Source of the DNA: JAZKIX01 sp040384645
Lineage (GTDB): Bacteria > Pseudomonadota > Gammaproteobacteria > Burkholderiales > Burkholderiaceae_D
Assembly (NCBI GenBank): GCA_040384645.1
Contig: JAZKIX010000001.1
Location: forward strand, 1 to 20,807
Direction of reading: 5' to 3'
Length of the DNA: 20,807 nucleotides
Shown here: positions 14,531 to 20,807 of the stretch, one piece after another
Position numbering within the stretch: the first letter of the stretch is position 1
Layout of the letters: each line of letters opens with the position of its first letter
Notes under the pieces: generated by a model
The model's input: the letters and a program-made list of their open reading frames with translations, nothing else
What the model was told of the DNA's origin: nothing
Database searches by the model: none
Program-made: the position numbers and the translations under genes

Positions 14531-15559
14531 TTAATCCGTGAGTGGGCCAATCGTGACGCAGGTTTTCAAGGCATCGACCGGTTCGAACGAGATTGCCACC
14601 GGTAAAAATTGGCGGATGACGTCGGCATTGGTCAAAGTGTGTTGCGACACCCGATTGGTAGTGAAGCTGCCACGCCCGGCTAGTGCAAACGGCAGCATGA
14701 TTTGGTCGGCCAGATGTTCGCCCACCGCCGCGCCGGACGCAGTGTAGTGGCGTACCTGCTGCACCACTTTCCTGGCCACGGCTTCGGACGGCAACATCTT
14801 TTCGCCAAAGGCGCAAAACACATCGGTCACATTGGCGTGTTCCAGCGTCAACAACAGGGCATTGCCCGGCCCCTGTTCGTGTGGCAAGCCACGCACCAGC
14901 AATTGCGATTCGCCCCAGCCCATCGCGCTGCCGATACATTCCAGTTCACGCTGTGCTACCGACACCGGGACACCGGCGACAAAGCTTTCGGCAAAGCCGT
15001 TGACGCGCTCGCCACGGGTCATCAAATCGATCGCTCGCAACTGCGCACAAGGCTCAATCGTGGCGATCAGATTGCCACCGCCGGCAGGATAAAAGCCGTA
15101 ACGGGTCAACTCAATCGCGACTTTCGCCCCCATCTCAGCCAGCACACGGCCATAAGCGCGCTGTAAAAATTGCGCCGGCGGTGCCATCGAATTGTGCGTA
15201 CCGCCACTGATATTGATCCTGGACGGCGCATCGGCATACAACAATGCCGGGATCAGGGTTTGCAAGACCAGCGTGCAACTGCCGGCGCTGCCGATGGCAA
15301 ATTGATAGGCGCCGCCGTGTATTTTGCCCGGCGTAAATTCCAGCGTCTGCGAACCGACGGCCGCCTCGCCAACGCTTGCATTACATACCGCCGCCGCAGC
15401 CTGCACCGCAATCAAATGCTGGCGCATCAAGCCAGGCTTAGAACGTTTTGCGCGGATATTGACGATCTGAAACGGCTGCCCGGTAATCATCGACAAACTC
15501 AAGGCAGACCGCAAAACCTGCCCGCCACCCTCGCCTGCGGCGCCATCTATTTCAATCAT
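14531..15559 (-). CDS. rtcA: RNA 3'-terminal phosphate cyclase
   Basis: A 342-residue RtcA enzyme, which uses ATP to convert an RNA 3'-phosphate to a 2',3'-cyclic phosphate through a covalent His-AMP intermediate. Family signatures are the N-terminal GAAGEGGGQVLR, the NIRAKRSKPGLMRQH segment, GGTHNSMAPP (119-128), and GEHLADQIMLP whose His282 is the expected adenylylated residue. Length equals that of E. coli RtcA (about 338-342). It lies downstream of rtcB on the same strand but is separated by 369 bases with a dispersed repeat and a REP-like palindrome, so co-transcription with rtcB is not certain. Only a weak purine-rich ribosome-binding site precedes the ATG. Confidence 0.95.
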   Translation of the reverse strand: MIEIDGAAGEGGGQVLRSALSLSMITGQPFQIVNIRAKRSKPGLMRQHLIAVQAAAAVCNASVGEAAVGSQTLEFTPGKIHGGAYQFAIGSAGSCTLVLQTLIPALLYADAPSRINISGGTHNSMAPPAQFLQRAYGRVLAEMGAKVAIELTRYGFYPAGGGNLIATIEPCAQLRAIDLMTRGERVNGFAESFVAGVPVSVAQRELECIGSAMGWGESQLLVRGLPHEQGPGNALLLTLEHANVTDVFCAFGEKMLPSEAVARKVVQQVRHYTASGAAVGEHLADQIMLPFALAGRGSFTTNRVSQHTLTNADVIRQFLPVAISFEPVDALKTCVTIGPLTD

Positions 15560-15609
15560 TTTTTCTTTCTTTTATTTGAAACAAGGCGAAAAAACACAGA
15601 GAAAGGGCA

Positions 15610-15690
15610 AAAATATACTCCGCCCTGTATTTTAAAAGCCCCAATTAAAACGAGCGGGATTGGCATTGTTTTGGCATATACCCCCAATAA
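15610..15690 (+). repeat. Dispersed intergenic repeat, copy E
   Basis: Block order AAAATATACTCCGCCCTGTA, TTTTAAAAGCCCCAATTAAA, ACGAGCGGGATTGGCATTG, TTTTGGCATATACCCCC. This is one of the clearest copies and aligns over its whole length with copy A (complement) and copy B. Confidence 0.78.
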
Positions 15691-15739
15691 CAGGTATATA
15701 TTGAAACAACGATGCGTCCCGTTGCCGCACCGATTTTCA

Positions 15740-15764
15740 CCCTCTGCCCGCTTGCGGGAGAGGG
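15740..15764. repeat. REP-like GC-rich palindrome
   Basis: CCCTCTgCCCGC and GCGGGAGAGGG pair around a TT loop with one bulged G, followed by GGCTGGGGCGAGGG. This short foldback is a common repetitive extragenic type in many proteobacteria and could stabilise or terminate transcripts from rtcB. Confidence 0.65.
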
Positions 15765-15928
15765 CTGGGGCGAGGGTTTAAGGCGCGGCCCAAGCGATCG
15801 CTTCAGTCGCTTAATAGCGCAATAAATCCCGACCCTAGCCGGGCGCCCCTACATTCCTTAGAAAGAATGCAACAACCCGTACCCCAACACGCTCGATAGT
15901 GACTATCAAAAAGTGCCAATTTCTTCAT

Positions 15929-17228
15929 TCAACCCTTCACACACACCACTTGCTTGAGCACGTGGACCACATCCACCAAAGCGCTCTGCGCCAACATCAC
16001 GGCATCGATATCCTTGTAGGCCATCGGGATTTCGTCGATCACGTCAACGTCTTTACGGCATTCCACGCCTTCGGTCGCGCTCACCTGATCGGCCAGCGTA
16101 AAGCGGCGCTTGGCTTCGGTACGGCTCATGGTACGGCCCGCGCCGTGACTGCAGCTATGAAAACTGTCGGCATTACCCTTACCGCGCACGATAAAGCTTT
16201 TGGCCCCCATCGAGCCGGGAATGATGCCCAACTCGCCTTCACGCGCCGACACTGCACCTTTACGCGTCACCAACACCTCAGTCCCGAAGTGCGATTCCTT
16301 TTGCACATAATTGTGGTGGCAATTCACTGCTTCCACATGGGTTTGGAATGGTTTGGCAATCACGGACCGCACCGCGATGATCAGGTTCTGCATCATCACT
16401 TCACGGTTGGTACGAGCAAATTTTTGCGCCCAGCTCACTGCTTCTACATAGTCGTCGTAATGCTGCGTACCCTCTGGCAAATAAGCCAGATCCTGATCCG
16501 GCAAGTTAATAAAATGGGTGCGCATATCTTGCTTGGCCAATTCAATAAAATGGGTCCCGATGGCGTTGCCCACGCCACGTGAACCCGAGTGCAGCATGAA
16601 CCAGACAAAGCCGACTTCATCCAGGCACACTTCGACAAAGTGATTACCGCCGCCCAGCGTTCCCAGGTGACGATAGTTGTTGGAATTTTTCAAGCGCGGC
16701 GNNNNNNNNNNGCATCGCCCTTCACGGGCAGTCCCCTGTCGGCCTGGAATTTTTCAAGCGCGGCGTCTTTTGGCATACCACATCGAATTCATCCTTCAAG
16801 CTCGCCCACGCTGCATCGACCGGCGTCGGCGGGGTTTCCCATGAACCTTTGTCACGCCCTTTAAAGCCGCGCACCTTGGGCGTCATTCCATGCGGAATCG
16901 CCTTCTCAATGGCGCTGCGCAATGGCCCGAGATTGTCCGGCAAATCGCTGGCGGTCAGCGTCGTTTTTGCCGCCATCATGCCGCAACCGATATCCACGCC
17001 CACTGCCGCAGGGATCACCGCACCCAGGGTCGGCACCACGCTGCCGATGGTCGAACCTTTACCCAGATGCACGTCCGGCATCACGGCAATATGTTTGTAG
17101 ATGAAAGGCATCTTGGCCGTGTTGGCGAGTTGCTTTTTGGCAGAATCTTCCACCGGTACGCCGCGCGTCCACATCTTGACGTGGGCACCACCTTCAACAT
17201 GCATGACGTCGTAATCTTCGTGTTTCAT
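15929..17228 (-). CDS. rtcB: RNA-splicing ligase RtcB, interrupted only by assembly gap
   Basis: RtcB joins RNA ends bearing 2',3'-cyclic or 3'-phosphate to 5'-OH ends using GTP and Mn. The N-terminal part carries PDVHLGKGSTIGSV (51-64) and the metal-binding Cys82 in VGVDIGCGMM; the C-terminal part carries GGGNHFVEV, HSGSRGVGN and HSCSHGAGRTMSR with the guanylylated His. As written the frame is broken at 16681-16744. Deleting that 64-base stretch (one copy of a duplicated 21-mer, the Ns and a 33-base tail) joins TPRLKNS to NNYRHLGTLGG in frame and gives 411 residues, the normal RtcB length (E. coli about 408). The start overlaps the zinc-ribbon stop as ATGA, and AAGGA lies eight bases upstream, so the two are translationally coupled. 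Likely under RtcR/sigma-54 control. Confidence 0.93.
16681..16744. other. Assembly artefact inside rtcB: duplicated 21-mer, 10 N gap and foreign tail
   Basis: The 21 bases at 16681-16701 recur exactly at 16745-16765. Between them are ten Ns (16702-16711) and a 33-base tail (16712-16744). Read on the minus strand out of the 21-mer in another frame, the tail gives ALEKFQADRGLPVKGD, which resembles a peptidoglycan-binding type 1 domain. The simplest reading is that two loci share the 21-mer and the right contig end followed the wrong branch. Confidence 0.88.
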
Positions 17229-17641
17229 TGTTGTGTTCCTTTGTTGTTATTGGTCTGGGCGGTTAATCCCTGTTTTGCTTTCAAGCCGGCCAGATGGATT
17301 CGCCGCGCTTCTGTCTTGCGTTGCCCTTCCACCTGCCGGCAATGACGGCATCGCACCGCGACGCTGTCGATATGTCCTCGGGCTTGTTCATACCACCATC
17401 GTTGTTGTTTTGCACTCCAGATTTGGGCAATACCGCAATCGCGGCAATTAAATGCGCGGTCTTCATAAAATAACGGCAAACAACTGTACGGATACGTTTC
17501 ACTTAAAAGTGTCGTATTACTGAATATGGCACCGCGCGGCAATAAATAGGGCGTGGCATTGATACCTGTTTTAGCAGCACGACTCAGCCGTCCACGCCGC
17601 TTGTCCATGATTTCTTGCTTACGCTGTTTTCCACTTTTCAT
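17225..17641 (-). CDS. Zinc-ribbon domain protein of the RNA-repair operon
   Basis: A 138-residue basic protein with two Cys pairs, FNCRDCG (about 67-71) and RCRHCRQ (about 98-102), spaced by a W/Y-rich segment (WSAKQQRWWYEQARGH). This is the arrangement of the probable zinc-ribbon domain family (zf-trcl, PF13451). The N-terminus is Lys/Arg-rich (MKSGKQRKQEIMDKRRGR), and the C-terminus is basic too, which suits nucleic acid binding. GGGAG lies five bases before the ATG. Its TGA overlaps the rtcB ATG (ATGA), so expression is coupled to rtcB. By position it should be induced with RtcB; a role in handling damaged RNA or in ligase substrate binding is inference, not shown by the sequence. Confidence 0.82.
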   Translation of the reverse strand: MKSGKQRKQEIMDKRRGRLSRAAKTGINATPYLLPRGAIFSNTTLLSETYPYSCLPLFYEDRAFNCRDCGIAQIWSAKQQRWWYEQARGHIDSVAVRCRHCRQVEGQRKTEARRIHLAGLKAKQGLTAQTNNNKGTQQ

Positions 17642-17675
17642 TTCATCTCCCGCTTTGTCAAATGCGTCACATGTA

Positions 17676-17900
17676 TCAAACGCCTACCAAGGTCGCCAGC
17701 ACTTGCTTCCATACGATTTCCGCCTGGTCTTTCGATTTGCCGCGATGACGTCCCGATGAAATTGAGCGACGATCGGGTGAGGTGAGTAAATGTGCCGTGA
17801 CATGGCTGGCCGAAGTCGTGATCACGCATTGTGCCAACGAGGCACTTTTCATTTCATTCGGATCATCGGTAATCTTGCCCACCCTGATCAACCAGCTCAT
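17676..17900 (-). CDS. Small unknown protein, first gene of the predicted RtcR regulon
   Basis: A 74-residue protein I do not recognise, beginning MSWLIRVGKITDDPNEMKSA and ending WKQVLATLVGV. It is Ser/Thr-rich in the middle with a basic patch (SGRHRGKSKD), and has no membrane helix or Cys motif. The start is strong: AAAGGAG six bases before the ATG, and it is the first frame after the sigma-54 promoter at 18006-18021. The zinc-ribbon gene starts 34 bases after its stop. A +1 frame (to 17638) ends in an ATGA overlap with the zinc-ribbon start, so a frameshift or programmed shift giving a longer protein is possible but unproven. Confidence 0.6.
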   Translation of the reverse strand: MSWLIRVGKITDDPNEMKSASLAQCVITTSASHVTAHLLTSPDRRSISSGRHRGKSKDQAEIVWKQVLATLVGV

Positions 17901-18005
17901 GACGCACTCCTTTGATATTGAGGATTATTTATTTGACGTCCACCTTTGAACGCCTTGATGTGAAGCGGAGAGACTTGTTTCCCCCTGCTTCATATACCTC
18001 ACTAT

Positions 18006-18021
18006 TGCAATGGCTGTGCCA
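18006..18021 (-). promoter_or_regulatory. Sigma-54 promoter of the small ORF - zinc ribbon - rtcB operon
   Basis: On the minus strand TGGCACA-GCCA-TTGCA matches the sigma-54 consensus (TGGCACG-N4-TTGCW) at all but one position, with invariant GG (-24) and GC (-12) correctly spaced. Transcription would start near 17995, about 95 bases before the small ORF. The divergent neighbour rtcR encodes a sigma-54 activator with an intact GAFTGA motif, so this is its expected target. Confidence 0.88.
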
Positions 18022-18102
18022 ACGCCAAGATCGACTCCAATTAGATTCGCCAAGTCATTGATTTAATTCATTTAAATTTCATGCTTAACACAAAAATAGG
18101 CA

Positions 18103-18132
18103 TTACTTAAAGACCACAAAATACGATAAAAT
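18103..18132 (+). promoter_or_regulatory. Possible sigma-70 promoter of rtcR
   Basis: TTACTT (18103-18108) and TAAAAT (18127-18132) with an 18-base spacer would start rtcR transcription about 24 bases before its ATG. The -10 region lies in a small palindrome, GATAA-AA-TTATC (18125-18136). Moderate match only, in AT-rich DNA where such matches are frequent. Confidence 0.35.
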
Positions 18133-18162
18133 TATCTTTTTAGATAAATACTTATCCATAAA

Positions 18163-19761
18163 ATGCAAAAGAAACGTGTGGTGATTGGCTTTGTGGGTAC
18201 CCAGCTCGATAGTGGCAAAGGTAGCGGACGCTGGGAAAAATGGCGCCCTACCGTCGGCCTGACCCAGCATGAAGATGTCGTCATAGAGCGACTGGAACTG
18301 CTGTATAGCGGCAAGCACGAGCCGCTGGTCACCCAGCTAACCAGCGATATCGCCGCAGTGTCGCCGGAAACCACCGTGGTACCGCACCATTTGCCAATTG
18401 CCGATCCCTGGGATTTTGTCGATGTGTATGGATGCCTGTATGACTTTGCTAAAAGCTATCGCTTCGACACCGACAAGGAGGAATACTGGATTCACATCAC
18501 GACCGGTTCGCACGTGGTGCAAATCTGCATGTTCCTGATGACGGAGGCGCATTATTTCCCTGGCCTGTTATTGCAATCGTCGCCACCGCGGCGTCAGAGC
18601 GCGGGTGCTGCCGGCAGCTTGGCATGGATCGATTTAGACCTATCGAAATACGACCAGATTGCGCAGCGTTTTTCTCGTGAGCAGAAAGAAGGCGTCGCCT
18701 TCCTCAAGTCCGGCATCGCGACCCGTAACGAGCGCTTCAACAGCATGATCGATGAGATCGAACGCGTCGCAATCAAGTCAAAAGCGCCGATCTTACTAAT
18801 GGGGCCGACCGGCGCCGGAAAATCATTCCTGGCGCGCCGTGTGTTTGAATTGAAAAAAGCAAGACATCAACTGGACGGCAAATTTGTTGAAATCAATTGC
18901 GCCACCCTGCACGGCGACGGCGCCGGATCGACGCTGTTTGGCCATATCAAAGGTGCATTTACCGGCGCGGCATCGGATCGATCGGGCTTGCTGCGGACGG
19001 CACATAAGGGTTTGCTATTTCTCGATGAAATCGGCGAATTGGGCTTGGACGAGCAAGCGATGCTGCTCAAGGCAGTGGAAGAAAAACGCTTCTTCCCTGT
19101 CGGCAGCGACCATGAAGTGCAGAGCGATTTCCAATTGATGGCCGGCACCAATCGGGACTTGTCGAAAGAAGTTGTCAACGGCCGCTTCCGTGAAGACTTG
19201 TATGCGCGTATCAATTTATGGACCTATGAAATCCCGGGATTGACTAAGCGATCGGAAGACATTGAGCCCAATATCGATTATCTGTTGACACAATTTAGCA
19301 ATGAGAACGGGCAAATGGTGCGCTTCAATAAGGAAGCACGCGAACTTTACATGCGCTTCGCCAATTCGCCAGACGCAATTTGGATCGGCAATTTCCGCGA
19401 TTTATCTGCTTCGGTTACACGCATGGCGACGCTGGCAGACGCCGGCCGGATCACCGACCACATCGTTGCTGAAGAAATCCGGCGCTTGCAGCGGCATTGG
19501 CAACACTATACGCAGCCTACAAATACTGACGATACGCCTGAGCTGGAATCGATCTTGGATCAGGCGCTATTGGCGCAAATGGATTTATTCGACGTCATAC
19601 AATTAAAAGCGGTGATTGGGATTTGCCGCCAATCGAAATCGCTCTCCGATGCCGGCCGCAAATTATTCGCTGCATCACGCAGTGCCAAGGCGAATCCCAA
19701 TGACGCCGACCGTTTAAAGAAATATTTGGGAAAGTTTGGTTTGCGTTGGGAAACGGTCTAG
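18163..19761 (+). CDS. rtcR: Sigma-54-dependent RNA-repair regulator RtcR
   Basis: A 532-residue activator. Residues 1-185 form the RtcR-type CARF sensor domain (VVIGFVGTQLDSGKG; HITTGSHVVQICMFLM at 111-126), which in the family senses RNA ends or related nucleotide ligands and relieves inhibition. The AAA+ domain has Walker A GPTGAGKS (214-221), the sigma-54 contact loop GAFTGA (264-269), Walker B LLFLDEIGEL (284-293) and arginine-finger region RFREDLYARI (341-350). The C-terminal part (about 470-532) is the DNA-binding helix-turn-helix (SKSLSDAGRKLF). All key residues are intact, so it should be functional. It is divergent from the rtcB operon, with the sigma-54 site between. Ribosome binding is weak. 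No clear terminator separates it from the retron behind it. Confidence 0.96.
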   Translation: MQKKRVVIGFVGTQLDSGKGSGRWEKWRPTVGLTQHEDVVIERLELLYSGKHEPLVTQLTSDIAAVSPETTVVPHHLPIADPWDFVDVYGCLYDFAKSYRFDTDKEEYWIHITTGSHVVQICMFLMTEAHYFPGLLLQSSPPRRQSAGAAGSLAWIDLDLSKYDQIAQRFSREQKEGVAFLKSGIATRNERFNSMIDEIERVAIKSKAPILLMGPTGAGKSFLARRVFELKKARHQLDGKFVEINCATLHGDGAGSTLFGHIKGAFTGAASDRSGLLRTAHKGLLFLDEIGELGLDEQAMLLKAVEEKRFFPVGSDHEVQSDFQLMAGTNRDLSKEVVNGRFREDLYARINLWTYEIPGLTKRSEDIEPNIDYLLTQFSNENGQMVRFNKEARELYMRFANSPDAIWIGNFRDLSASVTRMATLADAGRITDHIVAEEIRRLQRHWQHYTQPTNTDDTPELESILDQALLAQMDLFDVIQLKAVIGICRQSKSLSDAGRKLFAASRSAKANPNDADRLKKYLGKFGLRWETV

Positions 19762-19788
19762 CGATTAGTTAGATGTTATCGTCTTTCA

Positions 19789-19817
19789 TTGACAGAATAA
19801 TATCCATCCACTATTGT
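19789..19817 (+). promoter_or_regulatory. Sigma-70 promoter of the retron RNA
   Basis: A perfect TTGACA (19789-19794), a 17-base spacer and TATTGT (19812-19817). The predicted start point, six or seven bases downstream, coincides with the first base of the a1 repeat at 19824. This coincidence supports both the promoter and the RNA boundaries. Confidence 0.78.
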
Positions 19818-19823
19818 CGCAAA

Positions 19824-19999
19824 GCGGCGGATCCTTCAAGTCGGCGCAGCGTTACCGTAGGTAAGGTAAGCAAAAAACATGCGCCTCTGCGGGGTTACCC
19901 CGCGGGATATTTTTAGCTGGATATTCACCGCGTGAGCGACCTTGCATCATATGCAACTCAGCTCACGCATAACGAGATGGGTTGAAGGCTCTCCGCCGC
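19824..19999 (+). ncRNA. Retron msr-msd RNA (predicted)
   Basis: The 5' end GCGGCGGA-T-CCTTCAA (a1, 19824-19839) pairs with TTGAAGG-CTC-TCCGCCGC (a2, 19982-19999): 7 plus 8 base pairs around a small internal loop, the hallmark long-range repeat of retron RNAs. Right after a1 is G19840, the expected branching guanosine. The msr part then has two small stem-loops, TTACC-GTA-GGTAA (19852-19864) and GCGGGG-TTA-CCCCGC (19889-19903). The msd part is a nested hairpin: GCGTGAGC (19930-19937) with GCTCACGC (19961-19968), enclosing TTGCAT-CAT-ATGCAA (19942-19956). The RNA starts at the predicted promoter start and ends 13 bases before the reverse transcriptase ATG. Folding and priming site are inferred by eye. 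Confidence 0.85.
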
Positions 20000-20012
20000 C
20001 TTCGTATTTTTC

Positions 20013-20807
20013 ATGAATGACAAACTACGGGTCGCCCTTGCCATTGCGGACACCTTCCTTGCCGGCGAAGCCAGCCCGCAAGGTTTGATGAAAAGTGCCA
20101 CTTGGGTCTTGGGCAAAAAATCGCCGTGGATTCCTACTCTGTGCCAGAAAATTCATCAACGTACCGGCGCGCATTTTTATCATTACAGTCGACGCGAATT
20201 AGCAGAATTGATTCTGTCCGATCATGGTTTTAACTCTACATGGGAGGACGACGGACCGGCACCAGAAATAAAACGCTATTGCCTTGATCCACCGCGACCA
20301 ACTGAACAACCAGAATGGCTATCGGCATTGGCGCTACCGACGCTAAGCTCAGCCACCGAACTGGCGGCATGGCTGCGATTACCGCTTGGTGAGCTGGAGT
20401 GGTTTGCGGATCATTGGCGTACCGGCTCGCGACAGCCGCCGGCGCTGCAACACTACCGCTATCGATGGCTGGAAAAACCCTCAGGCGGCCAGCGTCTGAT
20501 CGAAATGCCAAAGTTGCGCTTGCGGATTATCCAGAGCCAAATTCTGCGTAATATATTCGATCTGGTGCCGCCGCATCCTGCTGCGCATGGCTTTCGCCCC
20601 GCACGTTCTACCTTGACGCACGCCGCTCTCCATAGTGGAAAAAGAGTGGTGATGCGGATGGATTTAAAAGACTTTTTCCCGAGCATTCCGGCGCCCAGGA
20701 TCCATGCGCTTTTTACAAAACTTGGCTACTCTCATACGGTAGCCGGGCTTCTTTCACGGTTATGCACCCACCGCACCCCAAGCGCGATTTTGAATCTGCC
20801 AGGTTCA
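20013..20807 (+). CDS. Retron-type reverse transcriptase with N-terminal extension, partial
   Basis: 265 codons are visible; the frame stays open to the right edge. After an unusually long N-terminal region (1-145, helical, WIPTLCQKIHQRTG, LAAWLRLPLGELEWFADHW) the RT domain begins: RT1 RYRWLEKPSGGQRLIEMPK with RLRIIQSQILRNIF (150-182), RT2 AHGFRPARSTLTHA (191-204), a HAALH motif (203-207) at the place of the retron NAxxH signature, and RT3 MDLKDFFPSI (216-225) with the first catalytic Asp217. The YxDD box and thumb lie beyond the window. The extension is reminiscent of myxobacterial retron RTs of about 480 residues (Mx162 type) rather than the short enterobacterial ones; this is from memory. 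No Shine-Dalgarno is seen before the ATG, which follows the a2 repeat. The partner effector is not in view. Confidence 0.92.
   Translation, partial: MNDKLRVALAIADTFLAGEASPQGLMKSATWVLGKKSPWIPTLCQKIHQRTGAHFYHYSRRELAELILSDHGFNSTWEDDGPAPEIKRYCLDPPRPTEQPEWLSALALPTLSSATELAAWLRLPLGELEWFADHWRTGSRQPPALQHYRYRWLEKPSGGQRLIEMPKLRLRIIQSQILRNIFDLVPPHPAAHGFRPARSTLTHAALHSGKRVVMRMDLKDFFPSIPAPRIHALFTKLGYSHTVAGLLSRLCTHRTPSAILNLPGS

Larger units (their letters stand above)
15560..15928. other. rtcA-rtcB intergenic region
   Basis: A 369-base spacer inside the predicted RNA-repair gene group. It contains repeat copy E and a REP-like palindrome and otherwise no gene; the open frame that reaches 15781 from inside rtcA is a shadow. 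Both repeats are candidates for attenuating transcription between rtcB and rtcA. Confidence 0.6.

Noticed and set aside
15660..15685. TTGGCATATACCC in the repeats as a sigma-54 promoter
   Set aside because: The -24-like TGGCA is not followed at the right distance by TTGC in the copies.
15899..16582. 227-codon His-rich plus-strand frame
   Set aside because: Shadow of rtcB on the opposite strand.
19889..19916. Intrinsic terminator of rtcR (GC hairpin followed by Ts)
   Set aside because: GCGGGG-TTA-CCCCGC is followed by ggatattttt and might terminate weakly, but it lies inside the a1/a2-bounded RNA after a strong promoter, where an msr stem-loop is the better explanation.
1..20807. CRISPR array, tRNA or rRNA genes
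   Set aside because: No regularly spaced direct repeats and no tRNA- or rRNA-like sequence noticed on either strand.

Overview
The window looks like a chromosomal stretch of a betaproteobacterium of the Burkholderiales, probably Oxalobacteraceae (Undibacterium/Herminiimonas/Janthinobacterium-like). This is inferred from the DUF1631 protein, the short H-NS-type protein, the RNA-repair genes and a mid-50s-looking GC content; no rRNA marker is present. It is draft sequence: two runs of ten Ns (2918-2927 and 16702-16711) each interrupt a gene, and the contig end next to each gap carries sequence that does not belong to that gene.

Layout. 1-2048 (minus): start of an H-NS-family gene behind a PAS/GAF/GGDEF protein whose EAL domain is cut short. 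2257-4182 (plus): an M14-type metallopeptidase (DUF2817-like) interrupted by a gap, then an alpha/beta hydrolase. 4519-5661: a secreted GH10 xylanase. 5683-9621 (minus): an HDOD protein and a large DUF1631 protein. 9936-12898: a YgjP-like metallopeptidase, an RsuA/RluF-type pseudouridine synthase, slyX and a TonB-like proline-rich membrane protein. 13438-14454: ldhA.

The right third is an RNA-repair locus: rtcA and, further upstream, rtcB, a zinc-ribbon protein and a 74-residue unknown on the minus strand, headed by a consensus-quality sigma-54 promoter and divergent from the sigma-54 activator rtcR. RtcR (CARF sensor plus AAA+ domain) should drive the small ORF - zinc ribbon - rtcB unit. Directly behind rtcR, same strand, is a retron: a sigma-70 promoter whose predicted start falls on the a1 repeat, an msr/msd-like RNA of about 176 nt closed by a1/a2 repeats, and 13 nt later a retron-type reverse transcriptase with a long N-terminal extension, cut by the window end before its YxDD box. 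The retron beside an RNA-repair island is the most exciting content.

The intergenic spaces hold a second layer of structure: at least five copies of a roughly 80-bp dispersed repeat ending near GGCATATACCCCC, a 196-bp MITE-like element with a 5-bp target duplication sitting exactly on a stop codon, and a REP-like palindrome.
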